This document shows, piece by piece, positions 16,007 to 25,400 of a stretch of 64,000 nt of DNA. This stretch comes from Nitrincola lacisaponensis (GTDB lineage: Bacteria; Pseudomonadota; Gammaproteobacteria; Pseudomonadales; Balneatricaceae): the NCBI RefSeq assembly GCF_000691225.1, contig NZ_JMSZ01000015.1, forward strand, positions 1-64,000, read 5' to 3'. The position numbers were made by a program, and so were the translations under genes. Within the stretch, counting starts at the first letter, position 1, and every line of letters starts with the position of its first letter. The notes beneath the pieces were generated by a model. It saw only the letters and a program-made list of their open reading frames with translations. It did no database searches and was not told the origin of the DNA.

Positions 16007-16384
16007 TTATTTTTGTTGGCAGATGCTAGGACAGTTTATACCAGTCCCACCAATACCGGAGTAGCACGCACCACCAACACCGGCATAACATGGACCGCCG
16101 ACACCGTCGTACGCGGGGCCTCCTGGTCCTGCATAGCATGGACCACCGGGGCCAGCATAGCCTATGCATTTTTTAGGTTTTACTGTCGACGTTGATTGGG
16201 AAGTGCAGATGCTTGGGCAGTTTATACCGGTGCCGCCAATGCCAGAGTAGCATGCACCACCAACGCCCGCATAACATGGGCCACCGGGGCCTGAATAGCC
16301 TATACAGCTGCAACTGTCTGTAGCGAACACTGATTGGGAAAAAATGACTGACAATAGACAGCCTAATGCCATGATTTTTTTCAT
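16007..16384 (-). CDS. Secreted Gly/Cys/Tyr-rich two-repeat protein, unknown function
   Basis: 125 residues from ATG 16384, chosen for the ribosome site AGGAAGAG 7 bases upstream; the frame extends 10 codons further. A signal peptide (cleavage near VFA-TD, residue 21-22) leads to a mature part of about 104 residues that is almost wholly two repeats (27-60 and 73-122). Each runs CIGY...GPGGPCYAG...GGACYSGIGGTGINCPSIC; the second has an extra GPGGPAYDGVGGPCYAG insert. Ten or more Cys at regular spacing with Gly-Gly turns suggest a disulfide-rich or metal-binding extracellular protein, or a structural surface material. No family is recognised. It follows the lipoprotein gene with a 33-bp gap and is probably co-transcribed with it. 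Confidence 0.75.
   Translation of the reverse strand: MKKIMALGCLLSVIFSQSVFATDSCSCIGYSGPGGPCYAGVGGACYSGIGGTGINCPSICTSQSTSTVKPKKCIGYAGPGGPCYAGPGGPAYDGVGGPCYAGVGGACYSGIGGTGINCPSICQQK
16019..16168 (-). repeat. Repeat unit 2 of the Gly/Cys/Tyr protein
   Basis: Encodes residues 73-122. About 78 bases at its 3' half are nearly the same as the matching part of unit 1, so the units are clearly duplicated at DNA level; an in-register extra GPGGPAYDGVGGPCYAG segment indicates slippage of a short sub-repeat. Confidence 0.75.
16205..16306 (-). repeat. Repeat unit 1 of the Gly/Cys/Tyr protein
   Basis: Encodes residues 27-60, CIGYSGPGGPCYAG to NCPSIC. Separated from unit 2 by a short Ser/Thr/Lys linker (61-72). 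Confidence 0.75.
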
Positions 16385-16417
16385 TGTTGTTCTCTTCCTG
16401 CATATAACTATCAAGCG

Positions 16418-16861
16418 TTAGTGGGCGGTTTGTTGAGCGGTTGTTTGTTTATTAGGCTTCTTGTCAACTACAACAGATTCGCCCATCTTTACCGGCAATT
16501 GATCTGGGTAGTCGTAGCCGACGCCTTTACTGTGATCGATCATTGCGCCAATGCCACCACCAAAGACGATGTTCCCATACATTGATCCAGCTACTCGTGA
16601 TATGGCTTTCAATATACCGTCAGGCATTCCTTCTTTCTTGCAGGTCACTTCAAGGCCTTCGTTGGATTTCCTCACACTTACGCTTGCTGGTGCTTCTGAA
16701 TGCCACTCGCCCTTGTCATTTTTAAGTCGACACTCAGCATCAACTGGGTTGCCTTGATAGCTGGCAGTGAGCAACAAAGTCTGATTCTCGTTCTGGGTGA
16801 TAGTGGAACAGCCGACGCTGGTGATGGCGGCTAATGTCATAACGTAGATCCTGATTCTCAT
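16418..16861 (-). CDS. Small lipoprotein, unknown function
   Basis: 147 residues. The N-terminus MRIRIYVMTLAAITSVGC fits a type II signal with lipobox SVGC and acylated Cys18. The mature part has a beta-sandwich-like stretch (TLLLTASYQGNPVDAECRLKN, then PASVSVRKSNEGLEVTCKK), reminiscent of small carbohydrate-binding or PEGA-like folds, then a Gly-rich segment (about 95-110) that could be membrane-associated, and a Lys/Gln/Thr-rich tail. No family is firmly recognised. It is upstream of the Gly/Cys/Tyr-repeat gene in the same direction, so the two may act together at the cell surface. Confidence 0.7.
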   Translation of the reverse strand: MRIRIYVMTLAAITSVGCSTITQNENQTLLLTASYQGNPVDAECRLKNDKGEWHSEAPASVSVRKSNEGLEVTCKKEGMPDGILKAISRVAGSMYGNIVFGGGIGAMIDHSKGVGYDYPDQLPVKMGESVVVDKKPNKQTTAQQTAH

Positions 16862-17059
16862 TGAAAATCCCTCTGTATGGTTGCTATGAATGGTCCAACT
16901 AACGCCTCAGGTACGAAAGGTGGATTCATGCCTCCGATAATCACTTATCTTGTTTCAAGTGATTCAAGTGTATTTTCAGGAAATGTAAGCGTCATGTGTC
17001 AGAAGGCATATTGCCCAATATCCATGTGGTAGATGCAGTTTGCAATCGTGCTGTATTGG

Positions 17060-17986
17060 CTAAGTTTTAGACCTCACCCAGTTGCTAATCAGCTCTTTTA
17101 CTTCTTGCATCATAGGTTTTTCCCCTGCGTTTTTATAGCTAAGCAAGGTGGGGTTTTCTTCTTGGGTTCGAAGCATATGATCCATGTTTTCAATAATATG
17201 AACCGTGGTTTCACTTTGCGATATTGATGGTATTTGACGGGTGTCATCAGGGTGGCACTGAAAATCTTTACTACCGCCAATAGCCAAAATTGGGAGTTTG
17301 TTCTCTCTCAAATACGTTTTAATATCGTAGTTAAATGTCTCCCTATAAAACTTGGTACTAACGCGTGAGAAAGAAATCCACATCCGCTTGGAATTTGTTT
17401 TCTCCACTTTCCGTCTGAGATCTGCCACGCTTTTTGCTGGGTCTTTTGTATGAAAGAGCCACCTGGCCAATATCCCTTTTATCCCTGTCACTTTTGCCAA
17501 ATCCTGATTAAGCACCTCGGAATTTTTTATGAAATCCTCTTCGAAGCTGCGTATGCTTGCGCACAACATGATAAGGCCAGCAAGATTTGGTCTTTTAAGG
17601 CCAATTTCTGGTGCTAATACCGCTCCCTCACTGTGCCCAAGTACGTAGATGCATCTTTTATCAACTTCGATCCGCTCGCCAGCATAGTCTATAGCTGAGC
17701 AGGCATCATTAACCATTTCACTCAGCCCTGAATTTATAAAGCTCCCACCGCTTTGAGCGCAGCCTCGTTTGTCATATCGCAGAGCAGCGATACCCTTTTG
17801 GGCAAAATATTCGGCTAATAACTTAAAGATACGAACATTAAATCCAGATATGTTCCCGTCGCGATCTTGTGGGCCACTTCCGTGCACCATGACCACACAT
17901 GAGCAGGGCGACTGATTTGCAGGCAGCGTCAGCGTGCCAGCAAGGGATGTCCCGGCAGATGAAAAAACGACTTCTTCGGTACGCAT
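17060..17986 (-). CDS. Cytoplasmic alpha/beta hydrolase (S9/YghX-like esterase group)
   Basis: 308 residues, no signal peptide. Core motifs: oxyanion HGSGPQDRDGN (about 35-45), then LRYDKRGCAQSGG, nucleophile elbow GHSEG with Ser119, acid in GGSKDFQCHPDD and catalytic His in NMDHML. The HGSGPQDRDG plus DKRG arrangement is typical of the esterase/dienelactone-hydrolase-like group annotated as alpha/beta hydrolase or xylan-esterase-like. A helical cap of about 85 residues lies between elbow and acid (about 150-230). Substrate unknown. Single gene with 200-300 bp gaps on either side. Confidence 0.82.
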   Translation of the reverse strand: MRTEEVVFSSAGTSLAGTLTLPANQSPCSCVVMVHGSGPQDRDGNISGFNVRIFKLLAEYFAQKGIAALRYDKRGCAQSGGSFINSGLSEMVNDACSAIDYAGERIEVDKRCIYVLGHSEGAVLAPEIGLKRPNLAGLIMLCASIRSFEEDFIKNSEVLNQDLAKVTGIKGILARWLFHTKDPAKSVADLRRKVEKTNSKRMWISFSRVSTKFYRETFNYDIKTYLRENKLPILAIGGSKDFQCHPDDTRQIPSISQSETTVHIIENMDHMLRTQEENPTLLSYKNAGEKPMMQEVKELISNWVRSKT

Positions 17987-18059
17987 TTAAGCTTCCCCTT
18001 AGCAGCTAATCGCTTTAGTTTAGGTAAGTGTGCTGCAGTTCGTATGCGTGTCCCTTTGA

Positions 18060-18240
18060 TAACGGTGGAAAAGTGTTGCGACTTGTTTGGCGTTACTTAA
18101 GGCTCAGATCTGGGTGAACAATGGCATATTTCCGCGTCTGCGGAAAGTGCACAAGAGCTCAGGTAGTTGAAGTTGCAAAGGCTACAGCGAAGCTTTCACC
18201 TGCATCATCAAAGAGCTGTGACCGGCTTCGGTTTTTTCTG
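18060..18240 (+). ncRNA. Candidate structured small RNA in a 296-bp intergenic region
   Basis: No ORF fits here. The plus strand has a perfect 7-bp hairpin (TTTCCGC, loop GTCT, GCGGAAA; 18129-18146) and, about 75 bases later, a terminator-like hairpin with a six-T run (18221-18238). No plus-strand gene upstream needs that terminator, so it may end an independent transcript. No clear promoter was identified and no known RNA family recognised; the 5' end is a guess. Confidence 0.25.
18221..18238 (+). terminator. Intrinsic terminator-like hairpin
   Basis: ACCG, loop GCTT, CGGT followed by TTTTT. The stem is short (4 bp) but the U-tract is good. Oriented on the plus strand, facing the 3' end of the minus-strand alcohol dehydrogenase. 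Confidence 0.4.
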
Positions 18241-18282
18241 TTGCTTCTTGCCTAGCTTTGTATTGAATTCAGTCACCCAGCC

Positions 18283-19323
18283 TTAAAACCGCGTAACAAC
18301 CGTGACGCCAGGTGAGCTCTGCTCGTTCATCCGGGTCAGGGCATCGATGGATTCTTCGAGGCTGATCGTTTTACCTAGCAGTTTTTCCGGGGTGAGCTTG
18401 CCGGACTGGATCATAGCGAGCATGGCATCGTATCGGTGTGCTTGCATGCCATGGCTGCCAAGAATCTCCAGTTCGTGGGCGATGACTCTGTCCATCGGGA
18501 TAGCGGGTGTGGCCTGGTCAGCCAGTAGCAGTCCGACCTGAATGTGTTTACCCAGTTTGCGCAGGCTTTTGATCGAATTGACACAGGTCATCGGATGGCC
18601 AAGTGCATCCAGTGATACATGTGCGCCTCCTTTGGTGATTTCCCGAATGGCGTCGCTGACATCGGGCGTTTCACTGGCGTTTATTGTTGCCACTGCTCCG
18701 AGTGATCGAGCGAGTGCCAACGCACCTTCAGAGATGTCGACCGCGATTACGTTGGCGCCTACAGCGGTGGCGATCATAACAGCGGACAGTCCTACGCCAC
18801 CACAGCCATGAACCGCGACCCACTGTCCTGCCGAGGTCTTGCCCTGGTCGACGACGGCTCTGAATGAGGTTGCAAACCGACAGCCCAGGCTCGCTGCGGT
18901 GGCATAATCCAGGGTTTTCGGCAAATGCACCAGGTTAACGTCGGCATGATGCACGACCACGTATTCTGCAAAAGAGCCCCAGTGTGTGAATCCTGGCTGG
19001 GTTTGACTGCCGCATACCTGATGGTTGCCTGAGTGGCATTCCGGGCAACTGCCACAGCCTGCCACAAAGGGCACGGTGACCCGGTCTCCAACCTTGAAGC
19101 GACGTACGTCACGGCCAGTGGCTTCGATGATGCCGGCAAATTCATGTCCCGGTACATGAGGCAGGATGATGTCTGGGTCATGGCCCATCCAGCCGTGCCA
19201 GTCGCTACGACAGACGCCGGTGGCCATGACTTTTATCACCACCCCTTCAGGAGTCGGTGTGGGATCTTCTACTGTCATGATTTTAGGTGTGCTGGAAAAG
19301 TGTTCGTAGACGACGGCTTTCAT
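18283..19323 (-). CDS. Zinc-dependent alcohol dehydrogenase (medium-chain family)
   Basis: 346 residues from ATG 19323, with AAGAGGAC 8 bases upstream; the longer frame adds 12 residues and is not preferred. Medium-chain dehydrogenase with catalytic zinc ligands Cys38 and His60-Glu61, structural zinc cysteines at 90, 93, 96 and 104, and the dinucleotide-binding glycines in [10 protein letters not shown]. Usual length for the family. It oxidises or reduces a small alcohol or aldehyde with NAD(P)H; the exact substrate cannot be read from sequence. It is divergent from an Lrp/AsnC regulator across 146 bp, which probably controls it, suggesting a link with amino acid or derived aldehyde metabolism. 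Confidence 0.9.
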   Translation of the reverse strand: MKAVVYEHFSSTPKIMTVEDPTPTPEGVVIKVMATGVCRSDWHGWMGHDPDIILPHVPGHEFAGIIEATGRDVRRFKVGDRVTVPFVAGCGSCPECHSGNHQVCGSQTQPGFTHWGSFAEYVVVHHADVNLVHLPKTLDYATAASLGCRFATSFRAVVDQGKTSAGQWVAVHGCGGVGLSAVMIATAVGANVIAVDISEGALALARSLGAVATINASETPDVSDAIREITKGGAHVSLDALGHPMTCVNSIKSLRKLGKHIQVGLLLADQATPAIPMDRVIAHELEILGSHGMQAHRYDAMLAMIQSGKLTPEKLLGKTISLEESIDALTRMNEQSSPGVTVVTRF

Positions 19324-19469
19324 CTCTGGGTCCTCTTGATTGGCAGTTGAACCGGTCATTGAAAATTGTACTGTTTCAGCGTCGAAATAGCCTTGCGAAT
19401 CCGGGTTGAAAGATTGCTTGAAAAGAAATAGTCTGCCTTTTTTATATTGTTTATAGAGTGATTCTTTCT

Positions 19470-19934
19470 ATGAGTGATTTGGATGGAGTTGATCTTGACA
19501 TACTCAAGGGGGTTCAGCGAGACGGTCGCTTGTCGAATGCAAAACTGGCGCTGCAGCTCTCTCTTAGTGAAACACCCTGCTGGCGGCGTTTGAAGCGGTT
19601 AGAAGAGGAGGGGTATATTGAAAGCTATCAGGCTAATCTGGACCGCCGCAAGTTGGGATTTGGGGTGATGGCGTTTGTCCAGTTAAGCTGTACAGAACAT
19701 GACGAAGCCACTACCCGGGCATTTGTTGAGATTATCCAGCAGTCCGATAATGTGCTTTCTTGCCATAACACGACTGGTGATGCAGATTTTCTGCTCCAGG
19801 TCGTTGCGAAAGATCTGGATGATTACAGTCGTTTCGTTGAGCAAACGCTTCGGAGGCTTCCCAGTGTGTCGGCGATCCGCTCCAGTTTGTCGCTGCGGGA
19901 AATCAAGTCTTCCAGTCGTCTACCGCTGGGATGA
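19470..19934 (+). CDS. Lrp/AsnC-family transcriptional regulator
   Basis: 154 residues from ATG 19470 (GTG 19458 is an alternative). N-terminal winged helix-turn-helix (LDILKGVQRDGRLSNAKLALQLSLSETPCWRRLKRLEEEGYI), then a C-terminal RAM/AsnC effector domain (about 65-150) ending with a DADFLLQVVAKDLDDYSRFVEQTLRRLP-type segment. Forms octameric or tetrameric rings in relatives and responds to amino acids. A weak promoter (TTGAAA at 19418, TATATT at 19443, 19-bp spacer) precedes it. Divergent orientation with the alcohol dehydrogenase suggests local control of that gene. Confidence 0.9.
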   Translation: MSDLDGVDLDILKGVQRDGRLSNAKLALQLSLSETPCWRRLKRLEEEGYIESYQANLDRRKLGFGVMAFVQLSCTEHDEATTRAFVEIIQQSDNVLSCHNTTGDADFLLQVVAKDLDDYSRFVEQTLRRLPSVSAIRSSLSLREIKSSSRLPLG

Positions 19935-20051
19935 AATGAGTATGAGTTTTTAATCCACTGATTCCTCAGGTATGTAGAAACGGTTAATTTCAGAGTAGAT
20001 TTTCACTGAGTCAGAAAAGCAGAAGTACTTGCATCAGGCTTCGATATTAAT

Positions 20052-20070
20052 AATAATGATAACTAATATC
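20052..20070 (+). promoter_or_regulatory. Fur-box-like site before the FecI-type sigma gene
   Basis: AATAATGATAACTAATATC matches 15 of 19 positions of the Fur consensus GATAATGATAATCATTATC. It lies 33 bases upstream of the sigma gene start, where a repressor would block transcription. Confidence 0.65.
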
Positions 20071-20102
20071 ATTTAAGCGAGAGCCTATCGGAGTAGTGGT
20101 TC

Positions 20103-20615
20103 ATGACAGCTATTAGTACACAGCATGCGGAGCAAGTTGAACAGCTGTACCTTGAAAACCGTACGTGGCTATCCATTTTTATCCAAAGACGTCTTGGGTG
20201 CTCGGATGATGCGGCTGATCTAGTGCATGATACCTACTTACGAGTTCTTAAGAGTAACCATATTCCATCTGGTGTAGAGTCGAAACGTTTTCTAACACAT
20301 ATTGCCAAAGGTCTGTTGATTGATCGATATCGACGAAAGCAATTTGAAATAGCCTATCAAGAGCACTTGAAAAGCCTTCCTGAAGTACATGCGCTTTCTG
20401 CAGAAGCGCATGTGCAAATGATAGAAACGCTCATGGAAATTGATACTTTGCTGCGCAGTTTACCGGATAAGGTGCGTCAGGCGTTTATATACAGGCAACT
20501 GGATCATTTAAGCTATAAGGATATTGCGGAGCGCCTGTCAGTATCGGTCTCCTCTGTGGAGAAATATGTAGCTAAAGCGCTTCAGGTCTGTATGGCAGGC
20601 ATTAATCAGGATTGA
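20103..20615 (+). CDS. FecI-type ECF sigma factor
   Basis: 170 residues with sigma-70 region 2 (about 13-80: YLENRTWLSIFIQRRLGCSDDAADLVHDTYLRVL) and region 4 (about 105-160: LPDKVRQAFIYRQLDHLSYKDIAERLSVSVSSVEKYVAKAL), no region 3. This is the FecI group that activates a TonB-dependent receptor gene on a signal relayed by FecR. FecI and FecR are usually adjacent; here the FecR-like gene is about 5 kb away on the other strand with the receptor in between. A Fur-box-like site precedes the gene, so it should be made under iron starvation. Its 3' end overlaps the YbaN-like gene by 14 bp, convergently. Confidence 0.92.
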   Translation: MTAISTQHAEQVEQLYLENRTWLSIFIQRRLGCSDDAADLVHDTYLRVLKSNHIPSGVESKRFLTHIAKGLLIDRYRRKQFEIAYQEHLKSLPEVHALSAEAHVQMIETLMEIDTLLRSLPDKVRQAFIYRQLDHLSYKDIAERLSVSVSSVEKYVAKALQVCMAGINQD

Positions 20616-21009
20616 TGATTTTTGTTTTAGCTTTCAATGGGCAAGTGGTTGGCATTTCAGGTCGACTGGCCAGCCAGATCATTACTACTATCATGATGGT
20701 AGGTGCCGTGCATTTAACCCATAAGGGAGCGCTACTGTACAGCAGTATGAAAGTACTGGCGAGCATACTGAGCCCCGCTATCCACTTTGCCCGACGGGGA
20801 ACGGCACGATGTGTTTGCCATTGGCTGATTAAGGGGCCGAAGCGGGGGTGCCTCAAAAGCCAGTCATGCAGTTTTGGCCAGCCTTTGGAGGAGGCCCATA
20901 CTGCTGACAGCAGAAAGACTGTTGTAGGCAAGCCAGGCAGGATGGCGCCGATAAAAGCCAGCCCGACAAAAAACAGAGCCAGTAAACGCCAAAATGCAAT
21001 GATCAACAT
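20602..21009 (-). CDS. YbaN/DUF454 small inner-membrane protein
   Basis: 135 residues from ATG 21009; the frame continues upstream to a TTG but those 38 residues are not typical. Three to four hydrophobic segments (about 4-24, 25-40, 75-95, 100-118) with the DUF454 signature (GAILPGLPTTVFLLSAVWASSKGWPKLHDWLL, then FGP). Function is unknown; relatives are often near heme, iron or respiratory genes, which fits the neighbouring iron-type receptor set. No clear ribosome site is visible before the ATG. Convergent with the sigma factor. Confidence 0.82.
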   Translation of the reverse strand: MLIIAFWRLLALFFVGLAFIGAILPGLPTTVFLLSAVWASSKGWPKLHDWLLRHPRFGPLISQWQTHRAVPRRAKWIAGLSMLASTFILLYSSAPLWVKCTAPTIMIVVMIWLASRPEMPTTCPLKAKTKIINPD

Positions 21010-21139
21010 AGGTGGATGACAGGGCTTTGTATGTCTGAATGAACGGTTAGTATCATTATGTTGCCTATGTAGATTTCCTAGAGTTACCTTATATACCGAA
21101 TGACATACCCGCTTCCGTAACAATACATTAGGACTGTCT

Positions 21140-22351
21140 TTATCGGGTATGGTCTTTTACTGTTCTGGATCGGTTGCTATAAGGTCTTGCCTCACCAGGC
21201 TTTCCCCAGGCTGTGTACAGAGCAGCCAGATTATCCAGTGCGATCAGCAGACTATCCTCATCAGCTGCCGGAATACTGTCCAGTAACGCCAAGGCTTTTA
21301 AAAACAGGGGCTCTGCTTGTGTATATTGACGCTGGTTGTAATACAGTGTTGCAGTATAGCTGGCCACTTGTGATGCTTCCAGCGGCCGTTGATTCAGCTG
21401 GTCATGTAGCAGCAGACTCTGCTCCAATAAAGTCAGAGCGGCTGAATTATCTTTTTGTGAAAGCTTCAGGCTGGCCAGGTTTCCCAGAATCAGTGCCTGT
21501 TCGATTGATTCACTCATATTCAGCTGATCCAGCAGATCAAGCGCTTGCTGGTACATACTTTCGGCCTGTTGAGGGTGCCCAGTCATTTGATAGTGCAGTG
21601 CCAGTTCATTAAGGGATTCCAGTATTTGCAACATGTGCGCATGATTTGGCGGTGACATCTGTTGTAGCAGGTCTTTGGCCTGTAGCCATGTGGCCATTGC
21701 CTGTTGATATTGCTGCTGCGCCATTTGCGCCTGTGCCAGCAATATCAATAAATCCGCTCTATCCGATGCGCTATCGGGCTGCGGATTATACTGATCCATC
21801 TCCTCGAAGCCTGCCAGGGCATTGCGGATCAGCTTTTCCACTTCAGCATACTGGTGTTCCATGGTGAGCATCCGGGCTTGTTCCAATACCGCCTGCCACA
21901 ATTTACCCTCACCGGTATTCATCAGCGTGAGGTAATGCTCAATCGACAGTTGATAAGCCTGTCTGGCCTGTTCGAATTGATGGGCCTGTTGCAATAGCTG
22001 CCCCTGGTTGAATAATAACTGACCTAGCTGTTCCTGATGTTCGCCAGACGTCTGCCTGCTCAGTTGCACCGCTTGAGCCATAGCGGCTAAAGCCTGATCA
22101 GTTTGCCCCTGCGCGGCATAAATATATGCGAGCATATTCAGACTGCTGGCCTGGTAGGCAGCACCATTATCAGCCTTTTCAGCCACACGTATGGCCTGTT
22201 GTATCGCCTGTTGCGCTTGTTGATAGTCTCCGTGTTGATAGGCTTCAGTCGCCTGAGACTGAAACGCATGCCAGTCTGTTGTACTGGCATGCGGCTGCAG
22301 GCTTAAAAATAATAAGCTCAGGATCAATACACTAAGATGACGTTGTCGCAT
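21140..22351 (-). CDS. Exported tetratricopeptide-repeat protein
   Basis: 403 residues from ATG 22351 (a weak GTGAG site is 7 bases upstream; the frame extends 10 codons further). Signal peptide to about residue 23 (HA-ST), then roughly eight to ten TPR units with the A-x-x-x-Y and Leu/Ala spacing, and unusually high Gln and Ala content. TPR proteins are binding scaffolds. The gene follows the TonB-dependent receptor by 95 bp in the same direction and is probably co-transcribed, so a periplasmic role in the uptake or signalling system is plausible. No enzymatic domain is visible. Confidence 0.82.
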   Translation of the reverse strand: MRQRHLSVLILSLLFLSLQPHASTTDWHAFQSQATEAYQHGDYQQAQQAIQQAIRVAEKADNGAAYQASSLNMLAYIYAAQGQTDQALAAMAQAVQLSRQTSGEHQEQLGQLLFNQGQLLQQAHQFEQARQAYQLSIEHYLTLMNTGEGKLWQAVLEQARMLTMEHQYAEVEKLIRNALAGFEEMDQYNPQPDSASDRADLLILLAQAQMAQQQYQQAMATWLQAKDLLQQMSPPNHAHMLQILESLNELALHYQMTGHPQQAESMYQQALDLLDQLNMSESIEQALILGNLASLKLSQKDNSAALTLLEQSLLLHDQLNQRPLEASQVASYTATLYYNQRQYTQAEPLFLKALALLDSIPAADEDSLLIALDNLAALYTAWGKPGEARPYSNRSRTVKDHTR

Positions 22352-22445
22352 AAAATTCTCACTATTGGGCTTAGTATTCAAAAACCTTAATCAGGTCATG
22401 CACCTCAAGTTGTATTGGGTAACGTGTTACCCAATTTATCATTTT

Positions 22446-25400
22446 CTAAAAATTCATGTTTAAACTTAGTTTTAAGACTCTTCCGGGGGCTGCCATCATT
22501 GAGCGAGTGACTGGATCCACATAATATTGATCAGTCAAGTTGGTGCCTGTTAGTTCTATGCCCATGTTCTCGTTAAATTTGTAACTGGCGTAGGCATCAA
22601 CCAAGAGTAGATCATCCCAGGTAAAGGGGGTATTGAGGCCAAATTCATGGAAGTGCTCTACCCAGCGATCAAGGTCTTTATTTTCATGAGCCTTGTAGTA
22701 GGTCAGGCGAGTGCCCAACTCCAGTTTTCTATCCAAAAAGCGCCCCCCCAAAGTCAGATTGCCGGACAGGCTGGGGATCGCCTGGGTTAACAAATAACCA
22801 CCACCGAAGCCTTGCTCAACGCATCGAGCAATAGATAGGCTGGCTTGCCCAACAATACTCTGACGACTACTTGCATATTGCGCACTGTGTTCGTCACAAA
22901 CCTCGTTTTCCAAGATATAAGACAAGCCCAAATCAGCAAAAAAGCGGCCAGAGTCATAACGTGCCTGTGTTTCAATGCCGCGGATGGTTTGCTGTTCTAT
23001 ATTGCTAAACGTCCACCGTTCATCGCGCTCAATCACATTTTTGGTTTTATGTTGAAAGTAAGCCAGCTTGAAGTCGGCATATTCGGCCTTTATCCAGGGT
23101 GTCAGGTCCTGAATAAAGGCCAGTTCATAGTTAAAGGTGTGTTCTGGTTCAATGTCGTAGTAGATGTTCTGATTGGCCGAAAAACCGATGGTACTTTCAA
23201 ACATACTGGGATAGCGTTTGGCTTCGCTGTAACGGAAATAGATTCGGCTGGCATCTGTTAGTTGATAGGTGGTCGAGAAAAAGGGGGTCCAAGCATGCCC
23301 TCGTTGGGTTTTGGCAGTGATATCTTCTTCATAAGTGAGTTCCGCACGCTTTTCATTGACGGCATCAGGGGCACTACTTATGGCCGAATTCTCCCATACT
23401 CTGCAATTTTCGACGTCCGCTAACTCACCATTTGTACAGGGGCTTTCATCCGAAAAGTATCTGCCTTTGCCATCGTGATACCATGCCGAGGTATAGAGTT
23501 TGTCGTATGTTTCACCCACCTGAACTTGCTGGTTAGCCCCTTGTGTTGCGCTTTGATGTGCTCTAGTGGCTATTTGCTCTTCTGTCCATATGCCGCCCAC
23601 AAGACCATTAAGAAGTTCTACATTCTGAGCATAACTGGTTTGATAAATAGCATCCCAGTCGTCTTGGGTATAGACGGCCTCACTTGTCCAGGAAACAACA
23701 CGCCCTCGATAGGCTGTAGCGCTGGTTGGCATATTGCCAGCTTTCTGCTGCTGATCCAGATAGTCATCAAACGCCCAGTAGGAGGAGTAGCGCGCGCCAG
23801 CTGAAAAGCTCAGACGATCAGTCGGTCGCCAGTCAAAATTGAAGTTTGTTTCCCATTCTTGTCTGCGCCCAGCCCGGGGTAGACTCCAGCTACCATTCCA
23901 GCTATCAGGGTCATACTCCAGCCCAGCAGAGCGCAGTTTTTCGTATTGCCAATTGCCACCCAGGGTCAAGTCCAGTGAGTTCAGTAACGCCATTTTATTG
24001 CTAAGGGTAATACCGGTACGCTCGTTATCCTGGCTGCGCAGAGCGGTGTTAAAAATATACGGATCGTCTGGATGCGTGCTTGGGTGATGAACAAAGTTCG
24101 GTGTACCACCTGCGGTATAGGTGTCACTGCGGGTATCGGTATGCCATAGATTGGAATAGAAGTTTATCCAGCGGTTACTTTCAGGATTTAAGGTGTATTC
24201 CATACTGTAGGCTCTGGCATCCACCTGACTCAGTGGCCACTGAATTCTGCCGGAACCTGATTCATAGCCAGAGCTCTGGATGCGGGAAGGCATCACCTCG
24301 CCATATAGGCTGTCTGAGTGCCGAAGTGTAAAACTCAGCTTCTCTTCATCACTGATTTTCCAGGTCAGTTTACCCAGCCAGGACTCCATCTCGCTGGAGG
24401 TATTCATTACCTCGGTGCCAGGGGGAAACCCTAAGGCCAATCCGCGTAGCGGATTGAGCTCGGCCAGTGTGGTACCGCGCGAATCATAGACATTTGAGTA
24501 ATAACCTGCATTGCGTTTACCCGAATAGTGATTACCTTTTTGTCGATAGGCATAGGCCAACATGGCATCAAAGTCTTCGTGACGCTTGCCCACCGCAAGA
24601 CGCAAGGCATAATCATTACCAGAGAAGGGATTGTAGTCGCGGCTGTTTTTGGGTTCGACTCGAAGTGTTGGATCGCCTAAAGAACCCAGCATACCTGGAG
24701 TAAATCCTGGAATATCGCGATAGTCCATCCCTGTATATAAGCGCGGCACACGTGGGCTCACCGAGCCACTGCTGCCTTCAACCTTCAGCTCCGCACCAAA
24801 GTCCTCGCCGGGTTTAACAATGTCATCAACCCCAATGGTTTTAGCGACGATAGCGCCACCCACACCACTGTAGACATTGCGTTCCAGACTTGGCCCCTTA
24901 ATCACCTGAATACTGCCAAGCAGATTTGGATCAATATAGTTGCGGTTGGTGGCACCGTTGTAGCCCCGCCAAACAGTAATGGCCTGCTCTGTACCATCAA
25001 TGGTCAGCGGCACCCGCCCAGGGCCTTGAATACCGCGGATATTGGGATCCATCGATCCACTATTGCGCGCATCACCACTGAAAACGCCAGCAATACCTTG
25101 CAACAAATCCGCAGGGTTAGCGCCCTTATAGCGTTCAATCTCGGTTTTACCGATATAACTGGTCGACATGTCTCGGTCATAGACATCGTTATAACCTTGT
25201 TCATCACGGGTGAGGGTAAAACCGCTACCAAACACATTAATCGTATCCAGCTGTACAGCATCCGCATTGTCAGTGTTTGCCAGGTTGCGTTGTTGCTGTA
25301 AGGCTGTTGCTGAGCCAATACGGTAAACACCATCATCTTGCTGGATGGCTACGAGCCCGGTGCCATCCAGCAGGGCGCGCAACCCTTCATGTGCGGTGTA

